Positions 1 through 9,443 of a DNA stretch of 64,000 bases are shown piece after piece. Position 1 is the stretch's first letter, and each line of letters begins with the position of its first letter. Below the pieces are notes generated by a model. It made no database searches, was not told the origin of the DNA, and saw only the letters and a program-made list of their open reading frames with translations. Made by a program: the position numbers and the translations under genes. The DNA is from Hyphomonadaceae bacterium (GTDB lineage: Bacteria; Pseudomonadota; Alphaproteobacteria; Caulobacterales; Aquidulcibacteraceae), in the NCBI GenBank assembly GCA_019753105.1, contig JAIELJ010000004.1, positions 124,001 through 188,000 on the forward strand. Reading direction: 5' to 3'.

Positions 1-526
1 ACACAGTGCCCGGCGGATGCGCGAGCGGGCCAGTGCAGCAAAGCGCCAAAGTTTCTTCAAGCGTCATTGGGCGTTGATAGTTGGGAAGGCCACGCCCAAA
101 GGCCTCATCGAGGCTGCCGATGTTGTCGAACTGAGGCAGACCAGAGGTATGATTGAGGAGTTGGCGTAAAGTGACGCCGCCGATGCTGACGTCTTCCCCA
201 ATATAGGCGCTGATCGGCGCGTCCAGCTCCAGGCGGCCTTGGTCTACGAGTTGAAGCACCAACGCTGATGTAAAGAGCTTGGTGATGGAGGCGACCGGAA
301 AGCGGGTATCGTGCGTAATCGGCGCACCAAAGGCCCGTTCCGCAACGCCGAAGCTTTCCTCATGGATGGTGCGGCCTTCCTGGGAGATCAGCACTGTCCC
401 CGAGAACTGGGTTTCTTGCGCGTGCTCGCGAATGTAGGCGGAGACGCTGTCCGTTTGCGCCGAAGCTGCGCTTAGCGGCAAAGCAACCGCCACCATAAAA
501 CCTGCCAAAATCGACCGCCACGCCAT
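1..526 (-). CDS. Serine hydrolase, beta-lactamase/class C PBP family (3' end off the window)
   Basis: The reading frame starts at ATG 526, behind a good ribosome site (AAGGAGCG six bases upstream), and runs off the left edge, so only the first 175 residues are seen. Residues 1-24 form a secretion signal ending in ASAQ. The SxxK nucleophile motif of the serine beta-lactamase fold is present as S80-I-T-K83, in the usual FPVASITKLF context, and a later NHTSGLPQ segment is typical of the family. The second catalytic motif (YxN) would lie beyond the edge. The protein is most likely a periplasmic esterase, peptidase or D-aminopeptidase; the substrate cannot be told. Confidence 0.9.
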   Translation of the reverse strand, partial: MAWRSILAGFMVAVALPLSAASAQTDSVSAYIREHAQETQFSGTVLISQEGRTIHEESFGVAERAFGAPITHDTRFPVASITKLFTSALVLQLVDQGRLELDAPISAYIGEDVSIGGVTLRQLLNHTSGLPQFDNIGSLDEAFGRGLPNYQRPMTLEETLALCCTGPLAHPPGTV

Positions 527-667
527 AATGATCGCTCCTTAGGAAAGCCCAGTGCGCTAAAGACGGATCGCCGTAAGGATTTGGAGGCAGCATGAATTTG
601 TTTGTTTGGGGCGCCTCCAAAAAAGGGTCGAACGCCGTCTACTGTCGGCTAGGAAAGGAAGTCCGGG

Positions 668-1033
668 ATGGGCGTTGCAGTATTTTGGGCAGCATTGGCA
701 TCGGTAACCATCGCGATGGTTATCGGTGGCGTGATCGGCCGGTTGGCTAGCGAGCGCACGATCCGTGAAGCCATCGAGAAGGGTTTGGTGAACGATGGCC
801 AGACGGTGCGTGAACTGATGCAGGAGCGTGGGCCGTCCTGGCCGCACCGCCTGATCATCATGGGGATCATTGTCGTTTTCGGCGCGCTGGGTGTGGCTGT
901 CTTTGCCTGGTCGCTCGCGGCGCAGGAGCCGGACTCGACGCGCGCGCTTCTCGGTATTGCAGGGTTTACGTTGCTTCTGGGCATAGGCTTCTTGGCGGCT
1001 GGCATTTGGCTGCTGCGGTCACAGCCGCGGTAG
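668..1033 (+). CDS. Small membrane protein, DUF6249-like
   Basis: The 121-residue protein has an N-terminal transmembrane helix (residues 3-25), a short charged stretch (SERTIREAIEKGLVNDG), and two C-terminal helices (about 62-84 and 91-115). The ERxxIREAIEKG-type segment between helices is what DUF6249 proteins carry, and these are often encoded beside an ECF sigma factor, as here. AAAGGAAG lies seven bases before the ATG. Its end overlaps or abuts the start of the next gene, so the two are probably one operon. The function is unknown; a link to the sigma factor is inferred only from position. Confidence 0.75.
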   Translation: MGVAVFWAALASVTIAMVIGGVIGRLASERTIREAIEKGLVNDGQTVRELMQERGPSWPHRLIIMGIIVVFGALGVAVFAWSLAAQEPDSTRALLGIAGFTLLLGIGFLAAGIWLLRSQPR

Positions 1034-1590
1034 ATCGCGACGTGGTTGAGAGCGCCGGCGAAACTGAGGAGGCGAAAGACGTGCTGCTCGCTATGGCCGG
1101 TGATAGTCGGGCGTTTGCCCGTCTTGTCGCTGCCTGCCAACCTTGGCTCCTCAGACTTTTGTGGCGCATCCTGGGAGACATTCACGCCGCTGAAGATGCG
1201 GCCCAACTCAGCTTCGTTAAAGCTTGGTCCAACCTTCATCGGCTTGAACGGCCCGAGCGCTTCCGAAGCTGGCTGCGCGCCATTGCAGTGCGCAATGCGT
1301 TCGACGCCCGCAGAAAGTACATGCCGGCGGCCTCGCTCGACGATCTCGAAGACGCTGCCGATACGCGTTTCACGGTCGAGCGACAGGATCAGCAAGTCGA
1401 TCTCGCGCAGGCGTTGTCACGGCTCAGTGTGGCGCAGCGCGCCTGCGTGCTGCTCTCTCAAGCCGAAGGCCTCACCCACCCGGAGATCGCCGAACTCTTG
1501 GGAGCCCCTATCGGCACTGTTAAATCGCATGTGGCGCGGGGGCTGGCGATACTCCGCCAGTCCCTCGCCGATTGGAGAACGCATCGATGA
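1006..1590 (+). CDS. ECF-type RNA polymerase sigma factor
   Basis: This is a sigma-70 family protein of extracytoplasmic-function type. Region 2 covers about residues 30-100 (AFARLVAACQPWLLRLLWRI, then DAAQLSFVKAWSNL) and region 4 about 125-185 (helix-turn-helix HPEIAELLGAPIGTVKSHVARG). The start is uncertain: TTG 1006 gives the longest frame, GTG 1042 lies just after the previous stop, and ATG 1093 would begin right at region 2. I prefer 1006 or 1042. The end overlaps the next start as ATGA (1587-1590), so the small membrane protein behind it is probably translationally coupled and may act as its anti-sigma partner, although no zinc anti-sigma motif is visible. Confidence 0.92.
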   Translation: MAAAVTAAVDRDVVESAGETEEAKDVLLAMAGDSRAFARLVAACQPWLLRLLWRILGDIHAAEDAAQLSFVKAWSNLHRLERPERFRSWLRAIAVRNAFDARRKYMPAASLDDLEDAADTRFTVERQDQQVDLAQALSRLSVAQRACVLLSQAEGLTHPEIAELLGAPIGTVKSHVARGLAILRQSLADWRTHR

Positions 1591-1892
1591 ACGAACGACA
1601 ATTCGATGACGCGTTCGCGCGTCTGCTTGATGAAGCGCCGCCGACCAGCGCCGATCTCAGCAAACCCGTCAAAAACACGGTCGACCGCAGACGCGTCGCC
1701 GAGCTTGTGACGCGCATAGCCGTTTGCGCCGTGTTTGCGGCTGTTTGCGGATTCTTCTTCGCGTCGATCTCAAGCACCGCTGCGGCCTATTGGGGCGAGG
1801 CCTGGCTCGTGATGGTCCCGTTGGCATGCATCGGCCTACTGGTTTGGGCTGCGCTCATTGAAGTGCTGACGCTCTGCTTTGCGCGCGCGTAG
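1587..1892 (+). CDS. Small two-helix membrane protein, possible anti-sigma partner
   Basis: ATG 1587 overlaps the sigma factor stop codon as ATGA. The 101-residue product has a cytoplasmic-looking N-terminus (NERQFDDAFARLLDEAPP, residues 2-20) followed by two membrane helices (about 40-62 and 68-92). That layout, a short soluble head plus membrane helices directly after an ECF sigma gene, fits a membrane-bound sigma regulator. No HxxxCxxC zinc anti-sigma motif is present, so the role is inferred only from context. Confidence 0.75.
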   Translation: MNERQFDDAFARLLDEAPPTSADLSKPVKNTVDRRRVAELVTRIAVCAVFAAVCGFFFASISSTAAAYWGEAWLVMVPLACIGLLVWAALIEVLTLCFARA

Positions 1893-1935
1893 CAGAGGCG
1901 ATTTCGACGCCGACATCCCGAACCTTGGTGACTTC

Positions 1936-3777
1936 ATGATACGCTTCTTGCTTCACATGTTTTTCTGCGTCTGCGCTGCCGCTTGGTTCATTACGCTCCC
2001 AGGATCCGCGCAAGAGGTGGTCGACGATGCCGGATCGCTGCCGAGACTTAGCTATCGGCTGCCTATAACGCCGAGCGCCATGATTGAAGATGTCGAGCGC
2101 ATGCGACGCCTCGCCGCCGAGGTTGAGGATAGCAGCCGCCGTCTTTTGGAAACGTACGAGATTCGCGACGCCGCCACGCGCCGCGAATTGTATGTGGCGC
2201 GCCGTACTGCAGCGCTTGTGCGGGGCGACTTCGCTGCAGCGCTCGAACTGGATCGGGCTGGAGGGGCTGGTGCGCCAAGCTTGGCGACAGACTTGCTTGT
2301 CGCGGCGCTTACCGCGCAAGCCGGCAGGGACGAAGAGGGCGAATCGGCGTTACGCGCTGCGGTTCGCGAAAGACTGAGCGCCCGCGGCTCAGATGCTCGA
2401 AATCAGGTTATTGCGCTGCGCCGAGACCTCGTGCTCGCCAGCAGCGCCTTTCGGCTGGGTGAGATCGCCGCATTCGCCGACCCACAATGGCGACGTAACC
2501 CGGAGGTTTCGCAAGATTTTGCTGTAGCAATGCTTCGTCTCTGGACGGAGATCAATTTGCGCAACCGCATGCTTCCTTCAATGGAGGCTGAACTTGTCAA
2601 CTGGCTCAGCAGGCATCCGGCTTCCGACGGAAACATTTGGGCCGAGCGCGATATTGGCTTCGACGCCAATACGATGAGACCTGTGACCATCGCCGTTTGG
2701 GACGGTGTCGATCCCGCAGTTTTCGCGGCGTTCCTTACTGACGATCCCCAAGAGCAGATGAACGGCCGCAATGACGACGCAGACGGCTTCATTGATGAGA
2801 CCGAGGGGTTAGCGTTTGACGCAGAGTTTAGGCCAACGACCGGAATATTGCTTCCGGTTCCTGCTGGTCTTGAGCAACGCCTGGCGGAATACGAACGCTA
2901 CAAGCGCGGCGTAGGCGATCTCGCTGCGGGTCTTGATAGCCCAGACGTTGCGTTCGCACGGGCGTGGCGCCAGCGCCTTACGCCTGCTGATGTGGAAGAC
3001 TTTGAACTGGGTTATAGCTTTTACGGACAGTTCATTCACGGCACCAACGTCGCAAGCGTGGCGCTGCGGGGACTTGTTCGCGCCAACTTGGTGCCACTGC
3101 GCATCACCTTCTCAAGCGACACGCCGCCGCCTTTGCTCGATGAAGCGGCTGCAGAGCGCTTCGTAGAGATGGTGACGACAGGGATTGCTTATCTTAAAAG
3201 TCGTGGCGTGCGCGTGTGCAATATCAGTTGGGGCTTCACCCTCGAAGATATTGAGTTCAATCTCGCCCAGCATGGTTTGGAGGCGGATCCTGAAGCGCGC
3301 TCCAGACGGGCGCAGCGGATACTCCACGCAATGTATGCCGCCATGGATGAGGCAATCGCAAGCGCGCCGCAAATCCTGTTCGTCGTAGCCGCCGGCAACA
3401 CGGGTGAGGACGTTGACTTTGTGCGCGACCTTCCCGGAAGCATCAATCGGCCCAACGTGCTAACCGTTGCAGCAGCTGACGAGCAGGGGCGTGCGACAGA
3501 ATTTGCGAGCACCGGCGCATCGGTCGATTTATATGCTCTGGGCGTCAATGTTGAGGTTCTTGTGCCAGGTGGGGGACGATTGCGCGCATCGGGCGCTTCG
3601 CTTGCTGCGCCTCAGGTCGTCAACGCGGCAGCCAAGTTGCTTGCGATCGAGCCGCGGCTCTCGACCGAAGAACTCGTCCGATTGCTGATCGAGAACGCCT
3701 CGCCGGCGCCCAACGCTGACCTGCCGCTCCTCAATCTGCGCGCCGCGCGCGCGGCCCTTGAAGAAAGACGCCACTAA
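1936..3777 (+). CDS. Secreted S8 family serine peptidase (subtilase)
   Basis: The start is ATG 1936 because a clear signal peptide follows (about 26 residues, ending GSAQ). The 613-residue protein has a long N-terminal helical region (about 30-235) that is not part of the protease fold, then the subtilase domain. Catalytic residues are D256 (VTIAVWDG), H368 (IHGTNVAS) and S555 (GASLAAP), with oxyanion N488 (AAGNTG). A loop rich in Asp (NDDADGFIDE, about 278-287) matches the NGxDDDxNGYxDD loop common after the Asp motif in this family. The D-to-H distance (112 residues) is unusually long. It lies just behind the ECF sigma operon and may belong to its output. A broken second copy lies at 13540-13826. 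Confidence 0.92.
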   Translation: MIRFLLHMFFCVCAAAWFITLPGSAQEVVDDAGSLPRLSYRLPITPSAMIEDVERMRRLAAEVEDSSRRLLETYEIRDAATRRELYVARRTAALVRGDFAAALELDRAGGAGAPSLATDLLVAALTAQAGRDEEGESALRAAVRERLSARGSDARNQVIALRRDLVLASSAFRLGEIAAFADPQWRRNPEVSQDFAVAMLRLWTEINLRNRMLPSMEAELVNWLSRHPASDGNIWAERDIGFDANTMRPVTIAVWDGVDPAVFAAFLTDDPQEQMNGRNDDADGFIDETEGLAFDAEFRPTTGILLPVPAGLEQRLAEYERYKRGVGDLAAGLDSPDVAFARAWRQRLTPADVEDFELGYSFYGQFIHGTNVASVALRGLVRANLVPLRITFSSDTPPPLLDEAAAERFVEMVTTGIAYLKSRGVRVCNISWGFTLEDIEFNLAQHGLEADPEARSRRAQRILHAMYAAMDEAIASAPQILFVVAAGNTGEDVDFVRDLPGSINRPNVLTVAAADEQGRATEFASTGASVDLYALGVNVEVLVPGGGRLRASGASLAAPQVVNAAAKLLAIEPRLSTEELVRLLIENASPAPNADLPLLNLRAARAALEERRH

Positions 3778-4057
3778 AGCCGCTACGATGGTGGGTGTGC
3801 GCACGCTCCATCCCGCGGCCGACCGAGCCTTGCTGCCGGCGGAGCGTGCTGGCTGCGCTCGCGATCGATGATTTGCTTTGACAATTTCATCGGTGATAGC
3901 GCGGCGTTTGCTCACCGGGGGGATCGTTCTTCTGGATCGCGATCACCATTGCTGATTAGCGCGCCGACCATTGATCAGGCCGCGCGACACGCTTGCGCTG
4001 TTGCGCGCCGCGGTGTCTGGTTTGCCCCAATCGGAAACGGATCTTGGATTGCAAACA

Positions 4058-4876
4058 ATGGCGCTTGCGGTGGAGCAAAGTAACGGTGCGACAGCCCGAG
4101 ATGATTACAATGTTTGGTATGCCGGCGCGGCAACAGCCTTGTTTTTGGCCTACCTCGTCATCTTCCTGACGACAGCGGGTCCGGATCTGTGGCGTGCAAC
4201 GACCGCGGCGGCCGCAAACGTCGCGCCTGCGGCGCTGCTTGGCCTTTGCGTTCGTCCGTCCCTGCACGCAATCGTGCGGCTGGATCTCATGCAGCGCCTG
4301 GGCGCCTTCGTTGCGGGCGCGATCGGGTTTGCAATTGTCTGGTATGGCGCGATCGCCATCACTCTGGGCGCCGCCAATGTGTTGCAGGGGCGTCCATTCG
4401 ACTTGGTCTGGCTCCTCGGGCCGGCGCTGGTTTGGCAAATCTATCAGGGGCTGATCGTCTTTGTGCTTATTGTGTCGGCGACCGCGCTCCATGAAGCGGA
4501 GCGGAAAGCGATCGCGTCCTCCGTGCCGAGCGGCGCGCCGCAAGCCGGCGAAACAGGCGCGTTGCTCGTCAACACGGACGAGGGTCTCGCCCCGATCGCA
4601 GTACGAGAGATACTGGCGATCGAGGCGGACGACGACCAATCGCTTGTGCATCTCAAAACGCGCGTGCTGCGCGTGCGCAGATCACTGGCCAATTGGGATC
4701 AACTGCTTTCAGCAGAGCAATTCGTGCGCGTCCATCGCTCATGGATCATCAATTTGGAGGCGACGGTCACGATCGAGCCCGTGGGCGGCGGCAGGATGAA
4801 CGCGCACCTGCCGGGTGGGCTCACCGCGCCGGTGAGCCGAAGCGGGGCGCAAGCGTTGCGCGCCCGCTCCAGCTAG
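4058..4876 (+). CDS. LytTR-family DNA-binding regulator with four-helix membrane domain
   Basis: The C-terminal 100 residues are a LytTR DNA-binding domain (IAVREILAIEADDDQSLVHL, then VRVHRSWIINL near the end). The N-terminal part has four hydrophobic helices (starting around residue 20), so this is a membrane-anchored LytTR regulator rather than a response regulator. The start was set at ATG 4058; an in-frame TTG at 3971 would add 29 residues without membrane or domain character. Such proteins are often found beside a small membrane partner, but none is visible here. The preceding 280 bases (3778-4057) hold no recognisable gene. Confidence 0.88.
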   Translation: MALAVEQSNGATARDDYNVWYAGAATALFLAYLVIFLTTAGPDLWRATTAAAANVAPAALLGLCVRPSLHAIVRLDLMQRLGAFVAGAIGFAIVWYGAIAITLGAANVLQGRPFDLVWLLGPALVWQIYQGLIVFVLIVSATALHEAERKAIASSVPSGAPQAGETGALLVNTDEGLAPIAVREILAIEADDDQSLVHLKTRVLRVRRSLANWDQLLSAEQFVRVHRSWIINLEATVTIEPVGGGRMNAHLPGGLTAPVSRSGAQALRARSS

Positions 4877-4973
4877 GCATTCCATTCGCCGACGCAGATG
4901 TTCGTTGGCTGAATTTCCGCCAACAAACGTACGCTTGAGGCTAATTTCGCTCCCCGAACCTCAGGAGAGCGCA

Positions 4974-6365
4974 ATGTCACAGTATCGCTGGCTCGTGGTG
5001 ATCGCCGTCACGCTGGCGGCGTGCGCGAGCGCGCCGGATGCGCCCGCGCGCGATCCCCAACTTGTCGCACCCTCTGAACTCCTGACCGGAGAGCGCCTCA
5101 ACGTGAGCGCATCCGGGCTTGTGTCCGGCGAAGTGGTGACATTGGTGGCGGCCCGCGACATGGAGAAGTGGGAGCAAGGCGAGGACGGGGCATGGCGGCC
5201 GCGGCGGGTGGCGCTCTATGCGTGGGGCCGCTTTCGAGCGGACCAGCGTGGCCGTGTCGACTTCAACGCGGCCCCGGCTGCAGGCACTTGGCCTAGCGCC
5301 GATGCGCGCGGGCTATTGTGGTCGGGCTATGCTTTAGGCGCTCCTGAACTTGGCGCCATTGCGCTTGGGTCGATAGAGACGCCATCAGGCAGCGAGCTTG
5401 AGCTTACTCTGCTTCGCGGCGAAACCGCGATCGCACGAACGCAAGTCAGTCTGATAAATGCGGAACACGGCGTTCGCGTGAGCCGGGTTGCGGAGCCTAA
5501 TCTGCATGGCGCCTTTGCCTTGCCGCCAGCGCCGGGCCGCTATCCGGTCGTCATCCTTCTGCATGGCAGCGAGGGTGGTTCTATCGAAGGCGCTGAGGCG
5601 CAAGCGGCGCGCTTTGCCTCGCGCGGATTCGCGGCGCTCGCAATCAACTATTTTGCGCGTCCCCATAACGCCATCGAGGGCGTCGCGCCTGCGCTGGTGA
5701 ATATTCCGATCGAGACGATTGCGACCGCGCGCGCGTGGCTCGGCCGTCAAAGCGAGGCCGATGTCGAGCGTATTGCGCTCTATGGCGTGTCGAAAGGCGC
5801 TGAGTTCGCCGCCAACGCCGCCGCGCGTTATGACTGGATTGACGCCGTTGTTCCTTGTGTTGGGTCCGACGTCGTGTGGGAAGGCGATGTTGAGAATGCA
5901 GCGCCGGGGCAGGCGCCGTCATCTTGGACCTTCGGCGGTCAACCGCTTGGCTACGTGCCGCTTTATCCTCTTGATTGGACGCGCTGGCCTATCAACACCT
6001 TCCGCTACGAGGCTTCATTCGCCCGCTTGACCGCAGAGCAGCGGCAAGCGGCTCATATTCCAGTCGAAAACGCCAGAGCCGCCTTCTTGTTGATTGGCGC
6101 AGACCGTGACGAAGTATGGGCGTCCGGGCGCATGATGCGCGCCATGGCAGACCGATTACGCGCGCGGCCCCAGCCTGGACGCGTTGAGCTTGCCGCCTAT
6201 CCTTTGGCTGGACACCAAATCTGTGGCGATGGCGCGTTTCCCATCCGGCTTTACAGCGTGCAAAGCCGGGACCCGGGTGCAAAGGATCTCACCGCCGAAG
6301 GGCTGGCGACCGTCGATGCCTGGGAGCGAACCATCGCCTTCTTGCGGCGCGAGTTGCGCGAGTAA
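4974..6365 (+). CDS. Acyl-CoA thioesterase/BAAT-family alpha/beta hydrolase, lipoprotein
   Basis: ATG 4974 follows AGGAGAGCGCA. A lipobox (LAAC) shows that the mature protein is a lipid-anchored envelope protein. It has the two-part layout of the acyl-CoA thioester hydrolase / bile-acid-CoA:amino-acid N-acyltransferase family: an N-terminal beta-sandwich (about residues 40-160) and a C-terminal alpha/beta hydrolase (about 190-460). The nucleophile is S273 in GVSKGAE, the family's usual context (Ser as in thioesterases, not Cys as in BAAT), with D377 and H414 completing a triad. Envelope location makes a CoA substrate unlikely, so ester or amide hydrolysis is more probable. The gene stands alone. 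Confidence 0.88.
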   Translation: MSQYRWLVVIAVTLAACASAPDAPARDPQLVAPSELLTGERLNVSASGLVSGEVVTLVAARDMEKWEQGEDGAWRPRRVALYAWGRFRADQRGRVDFNAAPAAGTWPSADARGLLWSGYALGAPELGAIALGSIETPSGSELELTLLRGETAIARTQVSLINAEHGVRVSRVAEPNLHGAFALPPAPGRYPVVILLHGSEGGSIEGAEAQAARFASRGFAALAINYFARPHNAIEGVAPALVNIPIETIATARAWLGRQSEADVERIALYGVSKGAEFAANAAARYDWIDAVVPCVGSDVVWEGDVENAAPGQAPSSWTFGGQPLGYVPLYPLDWTRWPINTFRYEASFARLTAEQRQAAHIPVENARAAFLLIGADRDEVWASGRMMRAMADRLRARPQPGRVELAAYPLAGHQICGDGAFPIRLYSVQSRDPGAKDLTAEGLATVDAWERTIAFLRRELRE

Positions 6366-6478
6366 GATTTGCCCGACGCCGGCCGACGCATCGCCCAGCA
6401 ATTCCAATCTCACTGACCGCTTGTCGCGAGAGGTGATCTTGCTGCCGGGACGTTGCGTTCGCCTAACCTCGGTCTCAT

Positions 6479-8488
6479 TCAATTCCCAGCCGCGGCCGGC
6501 GCTGATGCCGCCGCGCAGCTCTCATCGGGCGCGCCGTAGCTCAGCGGGCTTGCGCCGGCGCGAAGCATTGCATCGAGCGCGGCTTGGATTTCGGCCGACA
6601 CGCAAGCTTGCGCTGCGCCGCCAAGGTGACGTGCGAAGAAGAGTTCAACGGCGCGATTGACCGCTAGAGCCGTCTCCTCGTTCGCGAAACTATGACCTTC
6701 ATTGCCGGCCAACAGGTAGACGCCCTCCAAGCCTCGGCTTCGCACCGCCTCGACAATGCGGTCCGATTGCGCCTGGGTCACGCGCGGATCGTTGGCGCCT
6801 TGAAAGACCAAGAGCGGCGCGGCCAGGGTGTCGGCGTGATTGATCGGCGATCTATCGTGCATGATCCGGCGATCGGCGCTCTGTCTGGGATCGCCGACGA
6901 AGCGATACCATGATCTAGGCAAGAACGGCCCCCACGATGGCGGGAACGCTTCGACCAAAGTCACAAGATCGACAGGCCCGGCAAAATCCACGCCGCATGC
7001 ATAGGTCTGGGGCGCACGCGTCATGGCCGAGAGAACCGCAAAGCCGCCGTACGAGCCGCCCATGAGGCAGATGCGTTGAGGCCGAGCGATGCCCTCGTCG
7101 ATGAGCCATTGGGTCACATCGAGCACGTCATTGGTCATGGCCGCACCAAATTCGCCGACGCCTGCCTCAAAAGTCTCGCGTCCGAGACCGGTAGAGCCAC
7201 GAAAGTTTATGCTGACCACCGCATAGCCACGTTCAGCATAAAGTTGCGTTTCGCCGTTGAAGGTTTCGTAGTCGCGCGTCCATGGTCCGCCGTGAAGGGT
7301 GATGATGGTTGGGTGGGGGCCGCGTCCGATTGGACGCGTCACATAAGTGGAAAGTAAAAGGCCGTCGCGGGCGAGCACCCAGTGATGCTCGGTCGGCGAA
7401 AATGCGCGGCCGGCGAGAGCTGGGTGCTCATCTGCGAAGGTCGTCAGCGTAGCTGAGGACTCGTCATAGATGATGTAGCGGCCAGGCATGTCGCCCGCGT
7501 CGACGCGAACGAGCCATTTGCCGGCGCGGCGATCAATGAATTCGACGCCGCCTGAAAGGCGCGTAGTCCAGCCCGGCTGCTCTAGAAGCTCAATTTGCGG
7601 GCGCACTTCAACGCATGTGGCGGCTATGAGCGCTCCATCGTCGCCAAAGATCGGCGTGCCCGCGTCATAACGGCCGCACGCGTGCGCCATGAGCGGCGCC
7701 ATTGCTCCGGTCGCAAGATCAATTTGCATCAGGGCGTCGACCGGCGCGCCGCGATTGGAGCGCACGATAGCGCTTCTCCCATCTGGCGCCAGTCGCAGCA
7801 CCGTTAGCCGTTCATCGGCCGGCGCCTCAAACACGACACGCCATGGCGCGCCTTCGCCGTCACGCGCAAGCAGACGAAGCGCCCCTGCCTGGCTAATCTC
7901 TGTTGCCGCGAGCACTTGCCCAGCGTCATCGGCAAACCAAGCGGTCACAAGGCCCGGGTTGCGCGCAATTTCGGTAAGCACGCCATTGTTGAGGTTGATA
8001 CTAAAGGCGTCCGGCGCGCTTGGGTCGCGCGCATTCAGTGCAACCACGAGAAGGTGAGGGGCGCGCGCCGGGCGCGCCACCAGCTCGGCCTGAACGCCTG
8101 CAATCGGCGTCAGATCTACCGGCGTATTTTGCGAACCGGGACTGAGCTTGAAGAGATGATAACCTTCATCGCCGCCGGCATCCATGAAGTAGAGCAACGC
8201 TTGGCCATCGAGAGACCAAAAGACGTTGTCGAGCGTCCGTTCTTCGTTGCGATAGATTCGCCGCTCGGTCCCCGATTGAAGCGAGCGGACGAAAATTTCC
8301 CCCCGTCCGTTCACCATTTTTATGTAGGCGACCTCCTCGCCATTGGGGGACAATTGTGGGGAGCGCACAAATGCCGGCCGCGCGGCGGCCTCAAGGTCGA
8401 GCAATGGCTGGCGGCTCGGCCCATCGTGGGTGCAGCCAAAGGCTGCGAATACCAAAGCCAATGCCGCCGCCAGTCGCACTCCGCCCAT
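6479..8488 (-). CDS. S9 family peptidase (prolyl-oligopeptidase type), lipoprotein
   Basis: The 669-residue protein has a signal with lipobox (AAFGC), a seven-bladed beta-propeller N-terminal half (about 35-390) and a C-terminal alpha/beta hydrolase. The catalytic triad is S479 (GGSYGG), D567 (GANDPRV) and H599 (EGHSF), all in the spacing usual for S9 peptidases such as acylaminoacyl-peptidase or dipeptidyl-peptidase. It would cleave short peptides in the periplasm. It is transcribed away from the AraC-type gene at 8573, with 84 bases between the two starts, so that regulator may act here. Confidence 0.92.
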   Translation of the reverse strand: MGGVRLAAALALVFAAFGCTHDGPSRQPLLDLEAAARPAFVRSPQLSPNGEEVAYIKMVNGRGEIFVRSLQSGTERRIYRNEERTLDNVFWSLDGQALLYFMDAGGDEGYHLFKLSPGSQNTPVDLTPIAGVQAELVARPARAPHLLVVALNARDPSAPDAFSINLNNGVLTEIARNPGLVTAWFADDAGQVLAATEISQAGALRLLARDGEGAPWRVVFEAPADERLTVLRLAPDGRSAIVRSNRGAPVDALMQIDLATGAMAPLMAHACGRYDAGTPIFGDDGALIAATCVEVRPQIELLEQPGWTTRLSGGVEFIDRRAGKWLVRVDAGDMPGRYIIYDESSATLTTFADEHPALAGRAFSPTEHHWVLARDGLLLSTYVTRPIGRGPHPTIITLHGGPWTRDYETFNGETQLYAERGYAVVSINFRGSTGLGRETFEAGVGEFGAAMTNDVLDVTQWLIDEGIARPQRICLMGGSYGGFAVLSAMTRAPQTYACGVDFAGPVDLVTLVEAFPPSWGPFLPRSWYRFVGDPRQSADRRIMHDRSPINHADTLAAPLLVFQGANDPRVTQAQSDRIVEAVRSRGLEGVYLLAGNEGHSFANEETALAVNRAVELFFARHLGGAAQACVSAEIQAALDAMLRAGASPLSYGAPDESCAAASAPAAAGN

Positions 8489-8572
8489 GTTTGCCCCTCA
8501 AAGTTTGTGCCGGTGCTTCCTCACGCTAACGCGCGTTTGTGTCTTGAAGATTTCGGCAACATAAAGAGAGCC

Positions 8573-9400
8573 ATGACGATCGAGCGCGTAAGGCCGGAGG
8601 CGGACCCCTGGGGAACTTGGGTCGAAGACGTCGCACAACGCAAAGTCGATTTGGGTGCGGTCAAGACATTTGCGGTCTACCCAACGATGCGGGTGGAGCT
8701 TCTCTTTCACTTCGCGGATCCGTTCGAAACCGCGCCCTTTGCCGATGCGCCGTTTGTTTGTGCGCCGCCGGCAGCGGTTTTACACGCGCGCGCGCGCAAG
8801 GAATTCCAACGTGCCGGCCCGGGGATCGACTGGTTCTTGGTCGCTTTGACGCCATTGGGGGCGAGGCAGCTTCTTGGCTTGCCCTTTAGCGCATTACGCC
8901 AGGCGCCAATCGATCTTCGTGACGTCTGGGGTAACGATTGTGAGGCGTTGTGGCGGCGCCTGGGTGATGTCTCTACCTTGGAAGAGCGATGGTCACTCTT
9001 CACCACATTCGCACGTTTGCGCATTCGCCAAGCGCCCAAACACGCCGCCTTGATCGAAGCCCTCGCGCCCAGGGCTTTGGCCAAGATTGAGCGTGCCGGC
9101 GCATTGGCCGCCGAGCTTGGGTACAGCGAACGCCGCGTGCGACAACTCGTTCAGGCCGAACTCGGTCTTGGTTTGAAGGCGCGTTTGGCCATCCAGCGTC
9201 TCAATGCGCAGTTGGAGGCGCTTAATCCGAACGCACCCGCGAAACTTAAGCGTGAAAGCGCTCATGAATACTCTGATCAGAGCCACGCGACGCGAGAGTT
9301 CAAGCGTGTGACGGGCTCGACGCCTCATGATTTTGTCCGCGCTAGATCCAAGACCGGCGATACGCTGAGCTACACAACGCCGGTGAACGAGGCGGACTGA
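8573..9400 (+). CDS. AraC-type helix-turn-helix regulator (DUF6597-like N-terminus)
   Basis: ATG 8573 was chosen because AAAGAGAG precedes it; the open frame upstream is only antisense to the S9 peptidase. Residues 1-170 resemble the DUF6597 sensor part (…LGARQLLGLPFSALRQAPIDL). The C-terminal 100 residues form the AraC DNA-binding domain (LAAELGYSERRVRQLVQAELG, then DQSHATREFKRVTGSTPHDF). It is divergent from the S9 peptidase gene and is the likely regulator of the shared 84-base intergenic region. A second protein with the same layout is encoded at 11718. Confidence 0.85.
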   Translation: MTIERVRPEADPWGTWVEDVAQRKVDLGAVKTFAVYPTMRVELLFHFADPFETAPFADAPFVCAPPAAVLHARARKEFQRAGPGIDWFLVALTPLGARQLLGLPFSALRQAPIDLRDVWGNDCEALWRRLGDVSTLEERWSLFTTFARLRIRQAPKHAALIEALAPRALAKIERAGALAAELGYSERRVRQLVQAELGLGLKARLAIQRLNAQLEALNPNAPAKLKRESAHEYSDQSHATREFKRVTGSTPHDFVRARSKTGDTLSYTTPVNEAD

Positions 9401-9443
9401 GCGCGGTTTCAAATCTGCCGCGGGCGCGAACGAGATAGCGCCG

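Noticed and set aside
7916-8572. Long in-frame extension upstream of the AraC-type gene
   Set aside because: It is antisense to the S9 peptidase, lacks a ribosome site and has no domain; the ATG at 8573 with its own ribosome site is the natural start.
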